Below are positions 32,950 to 44,493 of a stretch of DNA of 64,000 bases, one piece after another. The translations under genes were made by a program, and so were the position numbers. The notes under the pieces were generated by a model. It did no database searches. It had not been told where the DNA came from and worked only from the letters and a program-made list of their open reading frames with translations. The DNA comes from Artemia franciscana (Eukaryota; Arthropoda; Branchiopoda; Anostraca; Artemiidae): positions 66,049,419 to 66,113,418 of the forward strand of contig NC_088863.1 in NCBI RefSeq assembly GCF_032884065.1, written 5' to 3'. Each line of letters begins with the position of its first letter. Positions within the stretch are counted from its first letter, which is position 1.

Positions 32950-33553
32950 TTAGAGAGTCAAGATCCTCCTGTAAAAGTTGCACATCGTTTGGTCTCGCAC
33001 TGGTAGATTGAGTTTTACATCATCCGCGAACATCTTGACAGCAGAAGGCTGAACAGAGGAAGGAAGATCATTAATAAATAAACAAAATAAAATTGGACCC
33101 AGGCAGCTACCCTGGGGGACTCCACTTAACACATCAATTGAGGATGACATAGCTTCACCAACAACAACCTGCTGAGTTCGTCCATTTAGATAATCAGCAA
33201 TAAATGCAATTGTTTTTTTTACCCAATTTATAAGCTGCACAATTTTTAAGAAGGGTGGGGATTGAGACTTTGTCGAATGCCTTCGAAAAGTTGATGTAAA
33301 TGCAGTCAAAGGGTATGGCTAAATAGGCAAAACATTGAAAGTCCAAAATAACCTCAAGAAGCTGAGTATCACAAGACCTATTTTTTCGAAAACCATGCTG
33401 AGCAGGATTCCAAAGATGATTTCCGTCAAAATACCTTTGAACGCGTGAAACAATCAACTTTTCCATCACTCGGCAAAAAATAGACGTAATTGAAATTGGC
33501 CGATAGTTTTTAAAATCCGACTTGGAGCAACTTTTATGAAGTGACTTTACCAA
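32950..33553 (-). pseudogene. LINE reverse-transcriptase domain, two overlapping frames
   Basis: Frames 33553-33194 and 33309-32950 overlap. The first carries NYRPISITSIFCRVMEKLIVSRVQ, AQHGFRKNRSCDTQLLEV and YINFSKAFDKVSIPTLL (catalytic Asp of AFD). The second carries IADYLNGRTQQVVV, GVPQGSCLGPILFCLFIND and the FADD box. One frameshift near 33.2-33.3 kb separates the two catalytic parts. Confidence 0.82.
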
Positions 33554-34395
33554 GGCCTTCTTCCACCCTGACGGACACAGTCTGACGGACCGTCTATATC
33601 CGGCGCTTTAGACGTATCCAATTTTATAAGAATAGTATAAACTTCAGTCAATGAGAAATCTGAATCATCAAATGGAACAAGAATGTCCGGCGACGCAATG
33701 GACTCTACTTGAGATGCCAAATTAACTTCATTTGAATGAATTGGCTGTGTTTTAAGAAAAACCGAAGAAAAAATTTGGTTAAAAATAAGAGCCTTCTCAG
33801 AATCACTATCAATCTTTTAGTGTGTATCCTGATGTGTGAACGTAGATGTAGATGGTGCAAGGTTAGGCTTATTCCTATTTACATTTTGCCAAAATATTTT
33901 AGGTGATTTGGTGCTTGAGTGAATAATACGCGACTCGAGCTCTTCACGATTAGCCCTAAGAAGCCGAGTGACCTTGTTTCTCGCTAGTGAGTACGCATGC
34001 CATTCACCTGAATCGTCTTGCAACTGAGTATCCAAATGCCCTTGTCTGACTACTTTACTATGTCGTGACTCAATATAAGACCGCCAAAGACTATTTTTTT
34101 CACTTATTGCTTGGAGTATGTGTCTTGGAAGTTTAGGATTATTTCTGCGACCGGGAAAATTCTTCACCAAAGGAACAAATTTATCCCTACATTCCCTCAA
34201 AACTTTTTTTTTTACAAAATCAAACGCGGTGTCCGGAGAAACATGATTATTTTTAAGATCATACATGATATTAATGGACAAAAAAATTGTCGCATTGATT
34301 CATAATCGGCTTTAGCATAATCATGCCGATAAAACTCAAAACCTCTCTGTTGAGCATCAATATTCATAAAAATATCTAACACAACGTGATCACTT

Positions 34396-35019
34396 TTACC
34401 TAAAGGCGGACGGATATCTATACTCAAAATATCGTCGATTGACTTGGTAATAACCAGATCTAAAATCGATGGAAAAAGCATCATTCCTGGCTCGAGTTGG
34501 CCTATCAGTATGTTGGTATAAGTACAGATCATCCAATCTATCTAAAAATTGCTGCTCATACGATGAAGTGGACAAACTTATACTATGCACACTCCAATCT
34601 ATCAAAGGTAAATTGAAATCACCTAGAATAAGGAACTTTGAACCACGACCAACAAGACGAGAAATACACGCTAGAATATTGGCATTATTAACTGGACTCG
34701 ATAAATCCACAGTGGGACTACGATAAAAAGCTGCAATACACATGTAAGTACTATGATAAAGCAATTTAACATCAACCAAAAGACACTCCGACGCTGAGTC
34801 TACTAACGAATCAACAACCACAGAAAACTTAATAGAACCATGAATATAAATACAAATCCCTCTTTTAGCTGAATTATTAGGTACTAAATTATATTGTGGT
34901 AGCGGCTGAAAAAAAATAGACGGGTCACTGAAATGTTTTGGTAAAACTTCGGTAACAACAACTAAATGTGGTGTACATTGCTTTATTAGCTCACTAAACT
35001 CCCCCCGTATAGATGACAT
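34396..35019 (-). pseudogene. LINE endonuclease domain, main open frame
   Basis: 207 codons of exonuclease-endonuclease-phosphatase type. LVVVTEVLPKHF holds the catalytic Glu position, RGICIYIHGSIKFSVV and CIAAFYRSPTVD the central strands, and FLILGDFNLPLIDW the Asp/Asn pair. A frameshift then moves the last block (LDLVITKSID..., GKSDHVV) to the frame 34532-34212. The enzyme nicks target DNA in target-primed reverse transcription. The frame break would truncate it before the terminal His. Confidence 0.8.
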
Positions 35020-35084
35020 GCAGTCTGCATTTGTTTATGTCACCAAAAATTTATCACTCAGACACTTCGACTTTTTTAGGGAGT

Positions 35085-35477
35085 CACTCTTTGATGCTCG
35101 CGTAGCTATTTGGGGTTTTACGAAAAGAGTTATTGTTTTCAGGTTTTCCATGTTCAACCCAGCAAAACTTTAAAGTGTTTCCACCTTTGCAAGTTCCAAG
35201 TGTGTTGGACATGGGTTCTATGAAGAAATTTACCCATTTTGAATAAATCACTCCAAACAATAATGTGGATGACCCCATGTTGAACTCTATGTTGAATGTG
35301 GGTGCCCTGAAAACAAGGCAAATTTATTTTAATGTCCCCATGAAGTTGATGGATCTAGTCACAGTTGAAACTGCGTATTGTTTTGTTTATTTTGCATGGC
35401 ATTTTGCTCTGGTTTGGCTTTTAGCATGTAGTCAGTGGTTGGTGACTGGTTGAAATTTTAATCTTTACTGTGCGTAT

Positions 35478-35531
<54 letters not shown>

Positions 35532-36880
35532 TAAATATCTATTGAAAATATAAAAAATCAAATTGAAAATTAAAGTTTCTTTTACAGAACTACAAAGCAA
35601 AGAAGAACCTTAAAAAAAAAAAAATAATAATTACGCATGGTGTATTTGCGAAGCTAGTTCAAGCAAATTGACCTCTATCATTTTTCAACAGCCTTATCTG
35701 TAGAATTCTAAAAACAAAAACTTTACTAAACCCAGCTGGCCTGAGTTTTTTAGAGAATTACAATTGCATACTAAAAGCTATTGCATCATCATTCCTTAAA
35801 TACTTTAACATGACTTTTGTTTTGTGTGGTCAAAACATGTTTGTGTTTGTGTGTAAATGTAGTCTGTGTTTTGTGTGGTCTAATCATAAAATTTTCTGCT
35901 CCTAAGACAAGATCCTTTTTTTTTCAGTTGGTTATGTGTTTTGTGTTTCAGTAAAGTGCTAGTTTTTTTTTTCTACACATAGTACAAAATATCACAAGCT
36001 ACTTAATCTGAACTAATTGCATGTAGATGTGAAACTGTATTTTAATCTACAACATGATATAACTACCACACATATATTCTGACAAGATGATATAGCATAT
36101 GTCTCATTTGAAAAGTTGTCTTTCTGAGGTTTAGTGTTACATTGGAGTCACTCTTCTAACTGATTCTCTATTGTTTACTCTTTGCTAGATTCTAGCTAAG
36201 AATGGTCAAAGGATTTTCTTCCTGTGCCTGCTATTTTTTTTCATTCTTTCTTTAGTGAATAACTTAATAACCAAACTATCAGCTATGTCCCCATAGAATA
36301 CAGTTCTTTAATATAACCTGGAATAACTTAAAACTGAAATACTGATGCTGCTGGTAGTCAAATTGTTTTGAAATCTGTGGTTACATTCAGATTAGTCGGT
36401 AAAGCTGAAAATCAGCATTGGGAAAGGTGGTAGATAGACATAATATGCTATTCTTAAACAAAAAAAATCAAAAGAAAAGGATAAAAAAACAAGGAAAGGA
36501 AATAAGAGAACCAAAAGAATAGCAGAGAGCAAAAAAATGCTTTGAGCCAATTTTCATGATGTGTGGCCTATAAATAATGAATTAAGTGTACATTACTGGT
36601 AAAAGACTGCCGTAATTTTGCAGATACAATTATATAAATATAACCATTACAGTATTAGGTCATTAAATAACCCACAAGTCAACATAGCCCTAATATTATG
36701 GTAAGAGATTCAGATTGTTGCTGATTAATTTATGGTAGTTCACAGACTGGGAGGACCAATACTGGACACTTGGGCATATAGGAATGTCTGTTAAAAATAA
36801 AGATTGCCATCTAGTAATGTGTGGAGTTAATTTTAAGATGTAATTTCTGCAGGAGCAACTGCTTTCTAGTTAGTTACCAC
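35085..36880. other. Non-coding with a 52-nt T tract (35479-35530)
   Basis: No gene is supported. An uninterrupted run of 52 T lies at 35479-35530. On the minus strand it would be a poly(A) tail for sequence at higher coordinates, but I recognise nothing retrocopied there. GTTTTGTGTGGTC words repeat at about 35821-35880. Confidence 0.5.
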
Positions 36881-38265
36881 TAATCAATTCCAGCATTGGA
36901 ATTTGAGAGGACCTTATAAAGAACAAATGAATATGAAATTAGAAACCTTAGAATTTCATTTGGGATTCTAGAAGAGTGGATAATAGTTTTGGGAAATAGT
37001 TTGTGAAGTGGCTGACGATATCTGAGAGAGGATAGCTAAAAACGCATCTGGGGATATTAACACAAGCGATTTAAGCTTGATAGAAGAAAGAATTGGTTGT
37101 ACAAGATAACTCCTGAGTAATCTTACAAGAATGGGGTGAAATTAAGTGAACTGGAGAAGGCAATAAAGTATAAATATCAAGAAATATGGAGTGAAGGGCC
37201 ATATATACAATTTCCTTCGGATCTGATAAATGCAACCAGATGGAAAAATAGTATGAAACTATAGCCTATAGGAATGCTAAGGAATAAACACAGTAAAGTG
37301 ATAAAGAGAAGAGTATTGCGGTGGTTAAGGTAGGCTATTAGGTTAGTACCTGGATTCAAATTGAGCCAGGAGTTAAGCAGGGTTGTGCTCTATCCCTATT
37401 TATATGGATCGTTTTGAGGAAATTTGTCCTAAAGAACATGGCAAAGGCTATGGGAGATTACAGTATCAAATATGAAAGTCTTGCAAACTGATTATGCTGA
37501 TAATGTGAGCTTCCTAGATCAATTACTTTCAAAAGGAATGATTTCCCAGAGGTTTTGACAGTTCAGTGTGCTAAAATACGTTTTAAATTAATGCTGTGAA
37601 GGCAGTTAGATGCTAAGACTGGGAATAAGCAAAGATGAAGAGGATATGTAGGGTAACAAGAAGATCGATCAAGTGGATAGTTTCACTTGCTGAAGTATTA
37701 CTATTAGCAAAAATGGTGGATTTAGTGGAGATTTAAAAAGTAGTAGCCCAGGCCCAGGATTTTTCGTCACAGTTCAAAAAAAATTGGAAGAATAAGAAGT
37801 AAAGTCTGTGAACCAATGCTAGAATATTGGAAGGTACAGTGACGACAGTGGTCAAGTATGGCTGGGTAACGTAGGTTCTCGTTTACGGATTATTTTAGGC
37901 ACCTGTCTGACTGACCATTTTATAAATGGTAAATTGTGTGAAAAATGTGCCTGCTTTCGCGGTTATATAAGGAGAGGAAGGTTGAGGTGGCCAGGGCACA
38001 TTCTGCAGATGAAGGAGGGCAGATTTTCAAAGATCGTCCTTTTCGGCCAACTGTATAGGGCCAAGAAAAAAGAAGGTATTCCCCGAATGGGGCGGGAGGA
38101 GGCTGTAAGAAAGGATTTAAGGAAATTTGTAACTTCTTGGGAGGGATTAAAGAATGAGGCTCGACTAGATTTGGATGGAACAGTGGCTTGCGTAGCTGTA
38201 TTTGCATCAGGCAGCTTTGAGCTGCAGTGAGCTGTTAAAAGTAGTAGTAGTAGTAGTAGTAGTGA
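36880..38265 (+). mobile_element. RTE-like LINE relic: linker, RT and C-terminus with (TAG)n tail
   Basis: Forward copy of the family seen in reverse at 15.5-16.7 and 51.0-52.8 kb. Readable parts: KLETLEF...EIVCEVADDI and LSLIEERIG (linker), LSQELSRVVL...LFIWIVLRKFV (decayed GVKQGC block), TDYADNVSFLDQL (YADD mutated to YADN), LRLGISKDEED and NKKIDQVDSFT (post-RT). The open frame 37934-38230 then reads IRRGRLRWPGHILQMKEGRFSKIVLFGQL...GRKEAVRKDLRKF-like, typical of the RTE C-terminus. The element ends in (TAG)8-like repeats at 38238-38262, a usual RTE microsatellite tail. Several stops make it inactive. Confidence 0.8.
37934..38230 (+). pseudogene. RTE-like LINE C-terminal open frame
   Basis: 98 codons with CEKCACFRGYIRRGRLRWPGHILQMKEGRFSKIVLFGQLYRAKKKEGIPRMGREEAVRKDLRKFV. 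In RTE proteins this R-L-R-W-x-G-H block follows the RT thumb. The frame stops at 38228-38230, immediately before the TAG-repeat tail. That matches a true element 3' end, so this is not a host gene. The 150-codon minus ORF 38415-37963 is its shadow. Confidence 0.75.
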
Positions 38266-38269
38266 TGCT

Positions 38270-40380
38270 GAGAAATTGAGAAACTTGGACCAGTAAAAGC
38301 TGGGAATAGGGTCTGAATTATTAACATGGAATGTGTTAAGTAGAGATGGGTAGAACGTTCTGATATTCTTTGAAATTGTGTTTTCTGATAGGAGTAAAGA
38401 ACTCAGAAGGATCAAAAATTATTGCTCTATAGTTGGAAAACAGTCCCAGCAAAAAATTGCACTTCACTTCACTTTAACTATAAAACCAACGCAAATAAAA
38501 ATCAGGTGCTCTAATAGGAGCAGAAAAGTCCGAAAGTAGCTTGTGGAAAGTAATATGCCTACTAGTTTATAAGCCTCTTAATAGTCTATTACCACCATAA
38601 CATCGACGATTTTATGCTTACAGTTCAAGTTCTCTGAAAAACTCAAGCAATTATAGTTTTTTCTTCTCACTTTTCTTAAACGTTCCTATGTAAAAGATGT
38701 ATATTTTTTTTGACGCAAAAAATCTAAAGGGTACATTATCAGCGGTGGTATTGAAAAGTCGCGGTTAAAAAATCGAATTATTTATGAAATGTTGTTGTAT
38801 ATAGAATATATGGAAATATTAAAGAACTGAATGACAGTAAAAGAAGTAAACAAAACAGAAAGTTTGAATAAAGATAAAATTCACACGATAAGAATGAGAA
38901 CACTAAAAATAAAACCAAAGGCGAGTTATTGGTGAGTAATCGTATTTATTCTGGTAGAATTACCTCTAAATACGTCATTGTTGTTCTTTCTTATAGACCG
39001 GTTCATTCTAGAGAAACTCTAATAATTGCCCCTTTTTCCGAAATAGATTAATATTTGATAAATTTCCATTTTTGTAAATATAGAAAGAAACAAATGATAC
39101 TTCATTCTTCGATATATTTTTTTCATAGTTTTTTTTCAAATTTCTCTTACTAAGGATGTTGGAGAGGGTGTACACAATGGGGGGGGGGTATAAACCTCTG
39201 GCTAAGGATTTTTGACCATGAATATTACAATAGAATCTTCAATATACTCCAGAAATAGCAACACAAATGCCATTGGCAATGTACAAGAATTCTAACTCAA
39301 CTAACAACATAAAACCAACAGTTGTGTCAAAATATTTAATTTTGTTCACGGTTAAATATGATGGTCTGTTTGTCTGTCTCTTTTATAGCATAATTCGTCC
39401 AGATACAAAAAAAAGCGTCAATGGACACACGTTTTCCAAGCCCACCTGCTCATGGTCAAGGTTTTCAATCTTCAAGGATCCCTAATTTCAAGCAATTAGA
39501 AACATGTTATAGTGAGGACCAAACCTAATTCTTTGTTTTTCGAGATAGTGGGTGAGAGGGGTTGAAAACCTTATGTACAGGATTTCAAACTTTGAAATAT
39601 TTTTATTTACTTTTTTATAATGTGTATTCCCCTGCATTTTGTCTCTCTTTTGCGGGCAAATGATGTTGAGAAAAGACAAATGACAGAAAACACCCCTGTG
39701 GCTATGGCTCAAAACCTTTTATTTATGGTCTTAGTCCATGAAAGATTGATTGACTCTCTTAGAACTTTTATTCTCAGTATTTTGAATCTCTTTGGGCCAC
39801 AGCTGATTTAGCATAAAATCGTAGAATTACCACTCTGCTGTTGTTTGTCACGGCGGGGCTCAAAACGTCTTGTTTGGGTTCTTTATTATAATAAAGAACC
39901 TTAAACCTAGAGTTTATCGGCTAGCTATTTAGAATTCGAAAAAAGAGGATTTTCCTTATTCCTGAAGATGGAATTCTGTGATTCTCCTAATTGGGATTTT
40001 GTTATGATTCCAATAGTGCAGTTTTTAATTTTAACCTGACCCCATTCTTGTGGGTTTTTTTTCGAAATTTGCGTAAATATATTTTTTTATTAAGCATTTA
40101 CTATTAAGATTAATCGAAATAAAAGCTAAAATTCCTGAATCTGCTTTAAATGACAATTCTTCCTCACTTGACAGTTTTTCCAAAACATATTTTAAAATTC
40201 TTGGTTACTTCAGGCTAAAGTTTGTTCTTTGCTAAATCGCGCGACTTAACTCGCTAATTACTAGGCCTATATGTAACATGTTAATGAATCCATGGGACCA
40301 TTGACAGAAGACAACATTCGTCAATTCTCTATTTGGCATGTTCAGCGCATAAAAATTAAAGATGTACTGCCGATCAAGAA
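38270..40380. other. No supported genes; homopolymer tracts
   Basis: About 2.1 kb of AT-rich non-coding DNA. A G-run lies at about 39180-39188 and a C-run at about 40392-40405. Small ORFs (39267-39485 plus, 39488-39712 minus, 39620-39811 plus) lack domains. Confidence 0.45.
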
Positions 40381-40640
40381 ACTTTTCAAGGACCCCCCCC
40401 CCCCCCTTGTCATCATCTTTCTCTTTACGCTAAAGTTTGATCGTTAATTATTTTTTTTTTTAAGAACGGCTCCGTAAACACAAAGGCTGTTTAATTAGAA
40501 TAGAGAGCCTTTTTAAAAGTACTAAAAACTTTATCGTAAAGAACAATGTATTGAGGAGGGGGCAAAAATATTTAGCGTAAAGAACAATGTATTGAGGAAG
40601 GGGCAATCCCTTCATACGAAATAATTTATGTTCGTTTTGA
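40380..40640. repeat. Interspersed repeat with GTAAAGAACAATGTATTGAG direct duplication
   Basis: GTAAAGAACAATGTATTGAG occurs twice about 40 bp apart (about 40536 and 40576). The part CTTTACGCTAAAGTTT (about 40423) with CAAAGGCTGTTT recurs at about 47022-47090, so this is a dispersed repeat. Confidence 0.55.
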
Positions 40641-40759
40641 GTTAATGTTATTCCTTACGTTCAGTTTTTATGGCGCTTGGTATTTACCAAGTGACATGTA
40701 CCGATCGCAAATTCTGTCGTCTGTCTGTTGGTTTGTCCTGATTTTGCTAGTTTGGCACT

Positions 40760-41668
40760 TCCAGATAAGATAGGACGATGAAATTGGCAGGCGTATCAGG
40801 GACCATACCAGATTAAATTAAAAATAATTGTTTCCTTGATTCGATCATTCGGAAGGGAGTGGAGGGTGGGCATTCCATTTGAAATTTTTTTTTAGAAAAA
40901 ATGGGTATTTTTAACTTACAATCGGCGGATCGGATCTTAATGAAATTTTATATTAAGAAGGATATCGTGTCTCAGAGCTCTTATTTTAAATCCTGACTAG
41001 ATCTGGCGACATTGGGGAAGTTGGAGGGGGAAGCCTGAAATCTTGGAAAACGCTTAGAGTGGAGGGATCGGGATGAAACTTGGTTGGAAAGATAAGCACA
41101 AGTCCTAGATACGTGATTGACATAACCGGATTGGCTCTGCGCTCTTTGGGGGAGTTGGGGGGGGGGGGTTAATTCTGAAAAATAAGAAAAAATGAGGTAT
41201 TTTTAACTTACAAAGCAGTCATCGGACCTTAGTGAATTTTCATATTTAGAAGGACCTCATAGCTCAAATCCCTTGTTTTAAATCCCGAACAGATCCAGTG
41301 GCATTGGGGGGAGTTAGAGGGGGGAACCAGAAATCTTTGAAAACGCTTAGAGTGGAGATATCGTGTTGATACTTGGTTGGAAGAATAAGTACAAGTCCTA
41401 GACACGTGATTGACATAGCCAGACTGGATTGGCTCTCTTTGGGGTGTTTGGAGGGGGGAAACAGAAATCTTGGAAACCGGAAATATTGGAAAACGCGTAG
41501 AGTGGAGAGATCAGGATGAAACTTAATTGGAAGAATAAGCGCAAGTTCTAGATACGTAATTGACATAACTGAACCGGATCCGCTCGCTTTGGGGGAGTTG
41601 GGAGGATTTCCAGTGCTTTGGCGAGTTCGGTGCTTATGGACATGCTAGGACGATGAAAATTGGTAGGC
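40760..41668. repeat. Tandem-like repeat interrupted by the PLE (left part)
   Basis: Units of roughly 300 bp each contain CGGATCTTAATGAAATTT-like, CTCAGAGCTCTTATTTTAAATCC, AGATCTGG(T/C)GACATTGGGG, GAAAACGCTTAGAGTGGAG and GATACGTGATTGACATAACC. Copies begin near 40920, 41210 and 41450 (shorter). The same array resumes at 44750-45640 on the other side of the PLE, so the PLE inserted into it. The minus-strand ORF 41264-41566 is a by-product of repetition. Confidence 0.8.
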
Positions 41669-41669
41669 T

Positions 41670-41965
41670 AATGAAAGTTCTTAAGCCGAACTGGCCAGAC
41701 ATGACAATAAACAACAAAGAGAGATAAAACTCCACATAAAAAAAACCTCAAACGAGACTACGGCCAGTAAAGAGGAAAAACTAAAACAACGCGGATATTT
41801 CGCCTGTATCCTAACTAGGCGTCCTCAGCACAAGATAAAAAGAAAAAAACACTAAACTAAAAACAAATAAAACCACCACCAATAATAATAAATACAATTG
41901 TCGCTACTGATCCACGTAGGGAAAAGAAGCTATTAGAGTTACTTCAATGAGAACATCAAAGCAAC
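41670..41965 (-). repeat. PLE terminal repeat (pLTR), downstream copy
   Basis: About 296 bp, matching 44410-44694 with scattered substitutions. On the minus strand it lies 3' of the coding region. It includes the hammerhead-like motif (41787-41836) and the 34-bp terminal segment (41932-41965). The repeat's minus-strand 3' end is at 41670, next to host repeat DNA. Confidence 0.85.
41787..41836 (-). ncRNA. Hammerhead ribozyme-like motif in downstream pLTR
   Basis: Read on the minus strand: GTG, then CTGAGGA core, stem II GCC...GGC (a further C and G flank it), GAAA, a TA loop, then TC, with expected cleavage before CGCG. Stem I can pair GTG with CGC using one G-U wobble. It has the same minimal helix III (A-TA-T) and the same extra base after the core as the motif at 29.6 kb. 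Core bases are intact. Confidence 0.6.
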
Positions 41966-42088
41966 TGTGGAAAAATCATGAAAATTGAAACTTAGTTAAC
42001 TCTTCTGTTGCAAAATAATCCTCTTGTAAGCTAATATTGAAGCAAGTCTTTTTGGTCTAGTAGGTAATCTTGTCCCCTGGTGATTGTG

Positions 42089-42460
42089 TTAAATTTTAAT
42101 TCCCTTATTGATTATTGGTTCATTTTTCAAAAGAAAATCATAAATTGGGTCAATATTTAAATTCCCTATGTCTCTATTTATTGAAAAATTAGCAAATATA
42201 TGTTTTCTAATTTCTATAGCCTCCCTCACCCACTGAGAAAAACCTCTATCATTAGAAATAGCTGTAGCCTCATCAAATTGTATAAAATGTTCAGGATGAA
42301 AGAATGTATGTTCAGATAGAGCCGAAACAAAAGTTTCAGGTGGCTTTCTTAATTGTAGGGTTTTTTCTATTGAGTTGCAATGCTCAATAAATCTTTCAGT
42401 AAATTGTTGGTGAGTTCTACCAATATAAAACTTTCCACAAGAACAAGGGATTTTATACAC
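42089..42460 (-). pseudogene. PLE GIY-YIG endonuclease domain
   Basis: 123 codons. MYKIPCSCGKFYIGRTHQQFTERFIEHCNSIEK contains the GIY-YIG-type pair (YKI...FYIG), followed by the conserved Arg region and the Glu/His of the R-x-x-E-H block. The downstream part (VREAIEIRKHIFANFSINRDIG) has the conserved E-A-I-x-I-R segment. In PLEs this domain makes the nick that primes integration. It ends at a stop 120-130 bp before the pLTR, so it is probably the true protein end. The start shown is only the first Met after an upstream frame break. Confidence 0.85.
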
Positions 42461-42568
42461 CCCACTAACTAAATCTCCCCGGGTTAAATCCTTCCCAGAA
42501 TTAAGAAAACTGCCTAATGGTCTCGCTGATTAGAAACAAGTATCAATGTTATTTTTACCTAAAATTCG

Positions 42569-42970
42569 TTAAAGCATCTCCCCCAAAGTAGTTACATAAG
42601 GCAAAGAAATGAACCTTTTCGGCAAGTTTAATTCTGTACACTGTGAAACCCCAATAACCCTATTGTTGTGTTTAATGCGTCTATTTTTTATTATTTTATC
42701 AATGAATTTAATCGGGTAACTATTACAAAAAAAAACATCCCTCAAATACAAGAATTCAGAATCTAAAAACTCCTGGGAACAAATTCTGAAAGCTCTATCC
42801 ACCATTGCAATCACAACCCCTCGTTTTACTGAAACAGGGTGGCACGAGTGAAAGTTCAAATACCTATCACTGTGTATAGGCTTTCTATATACTGAAAAAA
42901 GTAAATCGAAATCACTTTTAATCAATAAGATAACAAAATAAGGTAGTTTGTCATTTTCTTCGAACTCCAC
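42569..42970 (-). pseudogene. PLE post-RT (thumb/connector) region
   Basis: 133 codons: LPYFVILLIKSDFDLLFSVYRKPIHSDRYLNFHSCHPVSVKRGVVIAMVDRAFRICS. The VYRKPxHxDRYLxxxSxHPxSxKRGV block lies just after the RT catalytic region in PLE proteins. It is separated from the FMDD motif (near 43060) by a frame break and from GIY-YIG by a stop-containing gap of about 110 bp. Confidence 0.82.
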
Positions 42971-43044
42971 TGTAAGTTTTATATTTTTGTCAAAACTAAA
43001 TGTTCATGGAAAAGGTCTAAAGACTCTAAACCGTGTTTCCAAAT

Positions 43045-43693
43045 GCAAACCACATCATCCATGAATCTGCCCCAGAAACAAGGGGAGAGCCTAAAACTGT
43101 GTATAGCGGAGGTTTCAATAGATTGAAACCTCGAAGGGGAGAGAATGTTCATTTGCAAGGATAACCAACTTCATAATGACTTCAATCTCCAAACTAGCCA
43201 TGGTCACATCTTGTATCAAATCAAAGTGCTTTTGTAATTTAATCCTTGATATATCTTCGGACTTTTTCACGTTACGATTTGTATACATGGACACCACATC
43301 AAAACTACAGAGAATTGAATTCTCCTCCAATGTGAAATTTTTTAACTTATTAGTAAGATCAGTGGAATTTTTTATGTATGATTTTTGTGTTCCTAAGAGT
43401 GGACGCAATGCCACTGATAACCACTTTCCCAATTTTGCCACTGGTGATGAGAAAGTTGATATAATGGGACGGAGGGGGACTCCCGTCTTATGGATTTTGG
43501 GTAGACCAAAGATCTTTGGTGCGGAACAACCTCTTGGATAAAAGTTATTATAAAGTTGTGGGGTAATGTGTAAATTATTTTTCAGTGACTCCAATTCCTT
43601 TCTTATCGACTTTACATATTTATCTCTAAGATCAAAATCCAATTTTTTGTAAATAGTGGTATCCGAAATGATTGTATTTACGATCATAATCAT
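43045..43693 (-). pseudogene. PLE reverse transcriptase
   Basis: The frame 43693-43115 reads DLRDKYVKSIRKELESLKNN..., then APKIFGLPKIHKTGVPLRPIISTFSSPVAKLGKWLS (the hallmark GLPKxHK and LRPIxS block), SILCSFDVVSMYTNRNV (catalytic SFDVVSMYTN, first Asp), and EVIMKLVILANEHSLPFEVSIY. The catalytic pair follows in another frame as CFWGRFMDDVVCIWKHGLESL near 43040-43082 (F-M-D-D). The M-G-S-P-L-S-P block expected between them is not visible and is probably deleted or unreadable. The domain copies RNA into DNA; this copy cannot. Confidence 0.85.
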
Positions 43694-44148
43694 CAGTGTC
43701 CATAATTACAATAGTATTTGCCCTAGTGTTATATCATTTTCAATTTTTCTCATGTTAAAACCCTTAAGTTTCCTTACGATTTCAGCTCTAAGCTCTTGAG
43801 GAGCCTCGACTTTATCAATAGAAGCCATGATTCCTTACTCTACCTTAGAAATTATTTTTGAATAAGAAATTGGTGTTTGAAAACAAAATCTAAAACCCTT
43901 CGACAAAACTGCCTCTTGTTGACTACTAAGAGGTTTAGATGATAAATTCTTAGTGACAGGACCCAGACAAAAACAAGGATAAAAAGTATCCGAATCCTAG
44001 AACTTTTCAAACAAAAGTCTATTGAACTTGTCGACCAAACGAACCTTTGACAAATGGAAATCATGGTGAAAAGATCTAACGGCCATTTCCTTAATTCTCA
44101 GAAAAATGTAAGATTGAAGGTAATTCCTCAAAAAGTTTTTGACAAAAT

Positions 44149-44493
44149 TTAAGTCTTTGGACAACTTAAAACGTCTTTCTTTTTGCTCGAAGTCATGTGA
44201 TTTAAAGCCATGAGGCTTAATTTGTTTTTTAATTTTGATCTATTTTCAGTACCAAAGTGGGTATTGATTCTAAAAGATTTAGGAATCACTGATTCCTTCT
44301 TGCAATTTTTTAATAAAATTTGCTGATTTAACAAATTTGCATGTTTTTTTTTAACCAAGGAAAAATAATAATTGACAGAAGCGGCTAATTGTTGCCCGTA
44401 AGCTTGACGAATGAAAGTTCTTAAGCCGAACTGGCCAGACATGACAATAAAGAACAAAGGGAAATAAAACTCCACACAAAAAAAAAATCTCAA
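44149..44493 (-). pseudogene. PLE N-terminal region
   Basis: 114 codons starting inside the upstream pLTR (MRFFFCVEFYFPLF...MSGQFGLRTFIRQAYG). The later part, YYFSLVKKKHANLLNQQILLKNCKKESVIPKSFRIN, is the conserved N-terminal block of PLE proteins (L-x-x-C-x-x-x-x-V-I-P-K-x-x-R). The real start may be the Met at about 44439 (MSGQFG), which would place translation at the pLTR edge. The frame breaks before the RT. Confidence 0.65.

Larger units (their letters stand above)
32415..35085 (-). mobile_element. Near-complete LINE (CR1/jockey-type): endonuclease plus reverse transcriptase
   Basis: Read right to left on the minus strand. The 5' part includes 35278-35084 and continues TNADCMSSIRGEFSELIKQC, the endonuclease start. 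Endonuclease: 35019-34396 with LILGDFNLPLIDW, then 34532-34212 with SILDLVITKSIDDIL and PPLGKSDHVVLDI. Linker: 34281-33817. RT: 33553-33194 (KNYRPISITSIFCRVMEKL, QHGFRKNRSC, NFSKAFDKV) and 33309-32950 (SGVPQGSCLGPILFCLFINDLP, FADDVKL). Post-RT: 32983-32618 (LGVYFDTQLKFDKHV...SIRRSF). The 3' end carries ATAAATAAATAAATATT-like short repeats at about 32415-32440. Catalytic GDFNLP, SDH and FADD are intact, but frameshifts at about 34.5, 33.8 and 33.2 kb make it inactive. It is the best-preserved LINE here. Confidence 0.88.

Noticed and set aside
37963-38415. 150-codon minus ORF as a gene
   Set aside because: It is antisense to the RTE C-terminal frame and its L/S-rich part is made by the (TAG)n tail read backwards.
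41264-41566. 100-codon minus ORF with internal repeats as a repetitive protein
   Set aside because: It is translated from the tandem-like DNA repeat (MSIT(Y/C)L(E/G)L appears once per unit); other units do not keep the frame open.
43176-43541. 121-codon plus ORF as a gene
   Set aside because: Exact shadow of the minus-strand Penelope RT.
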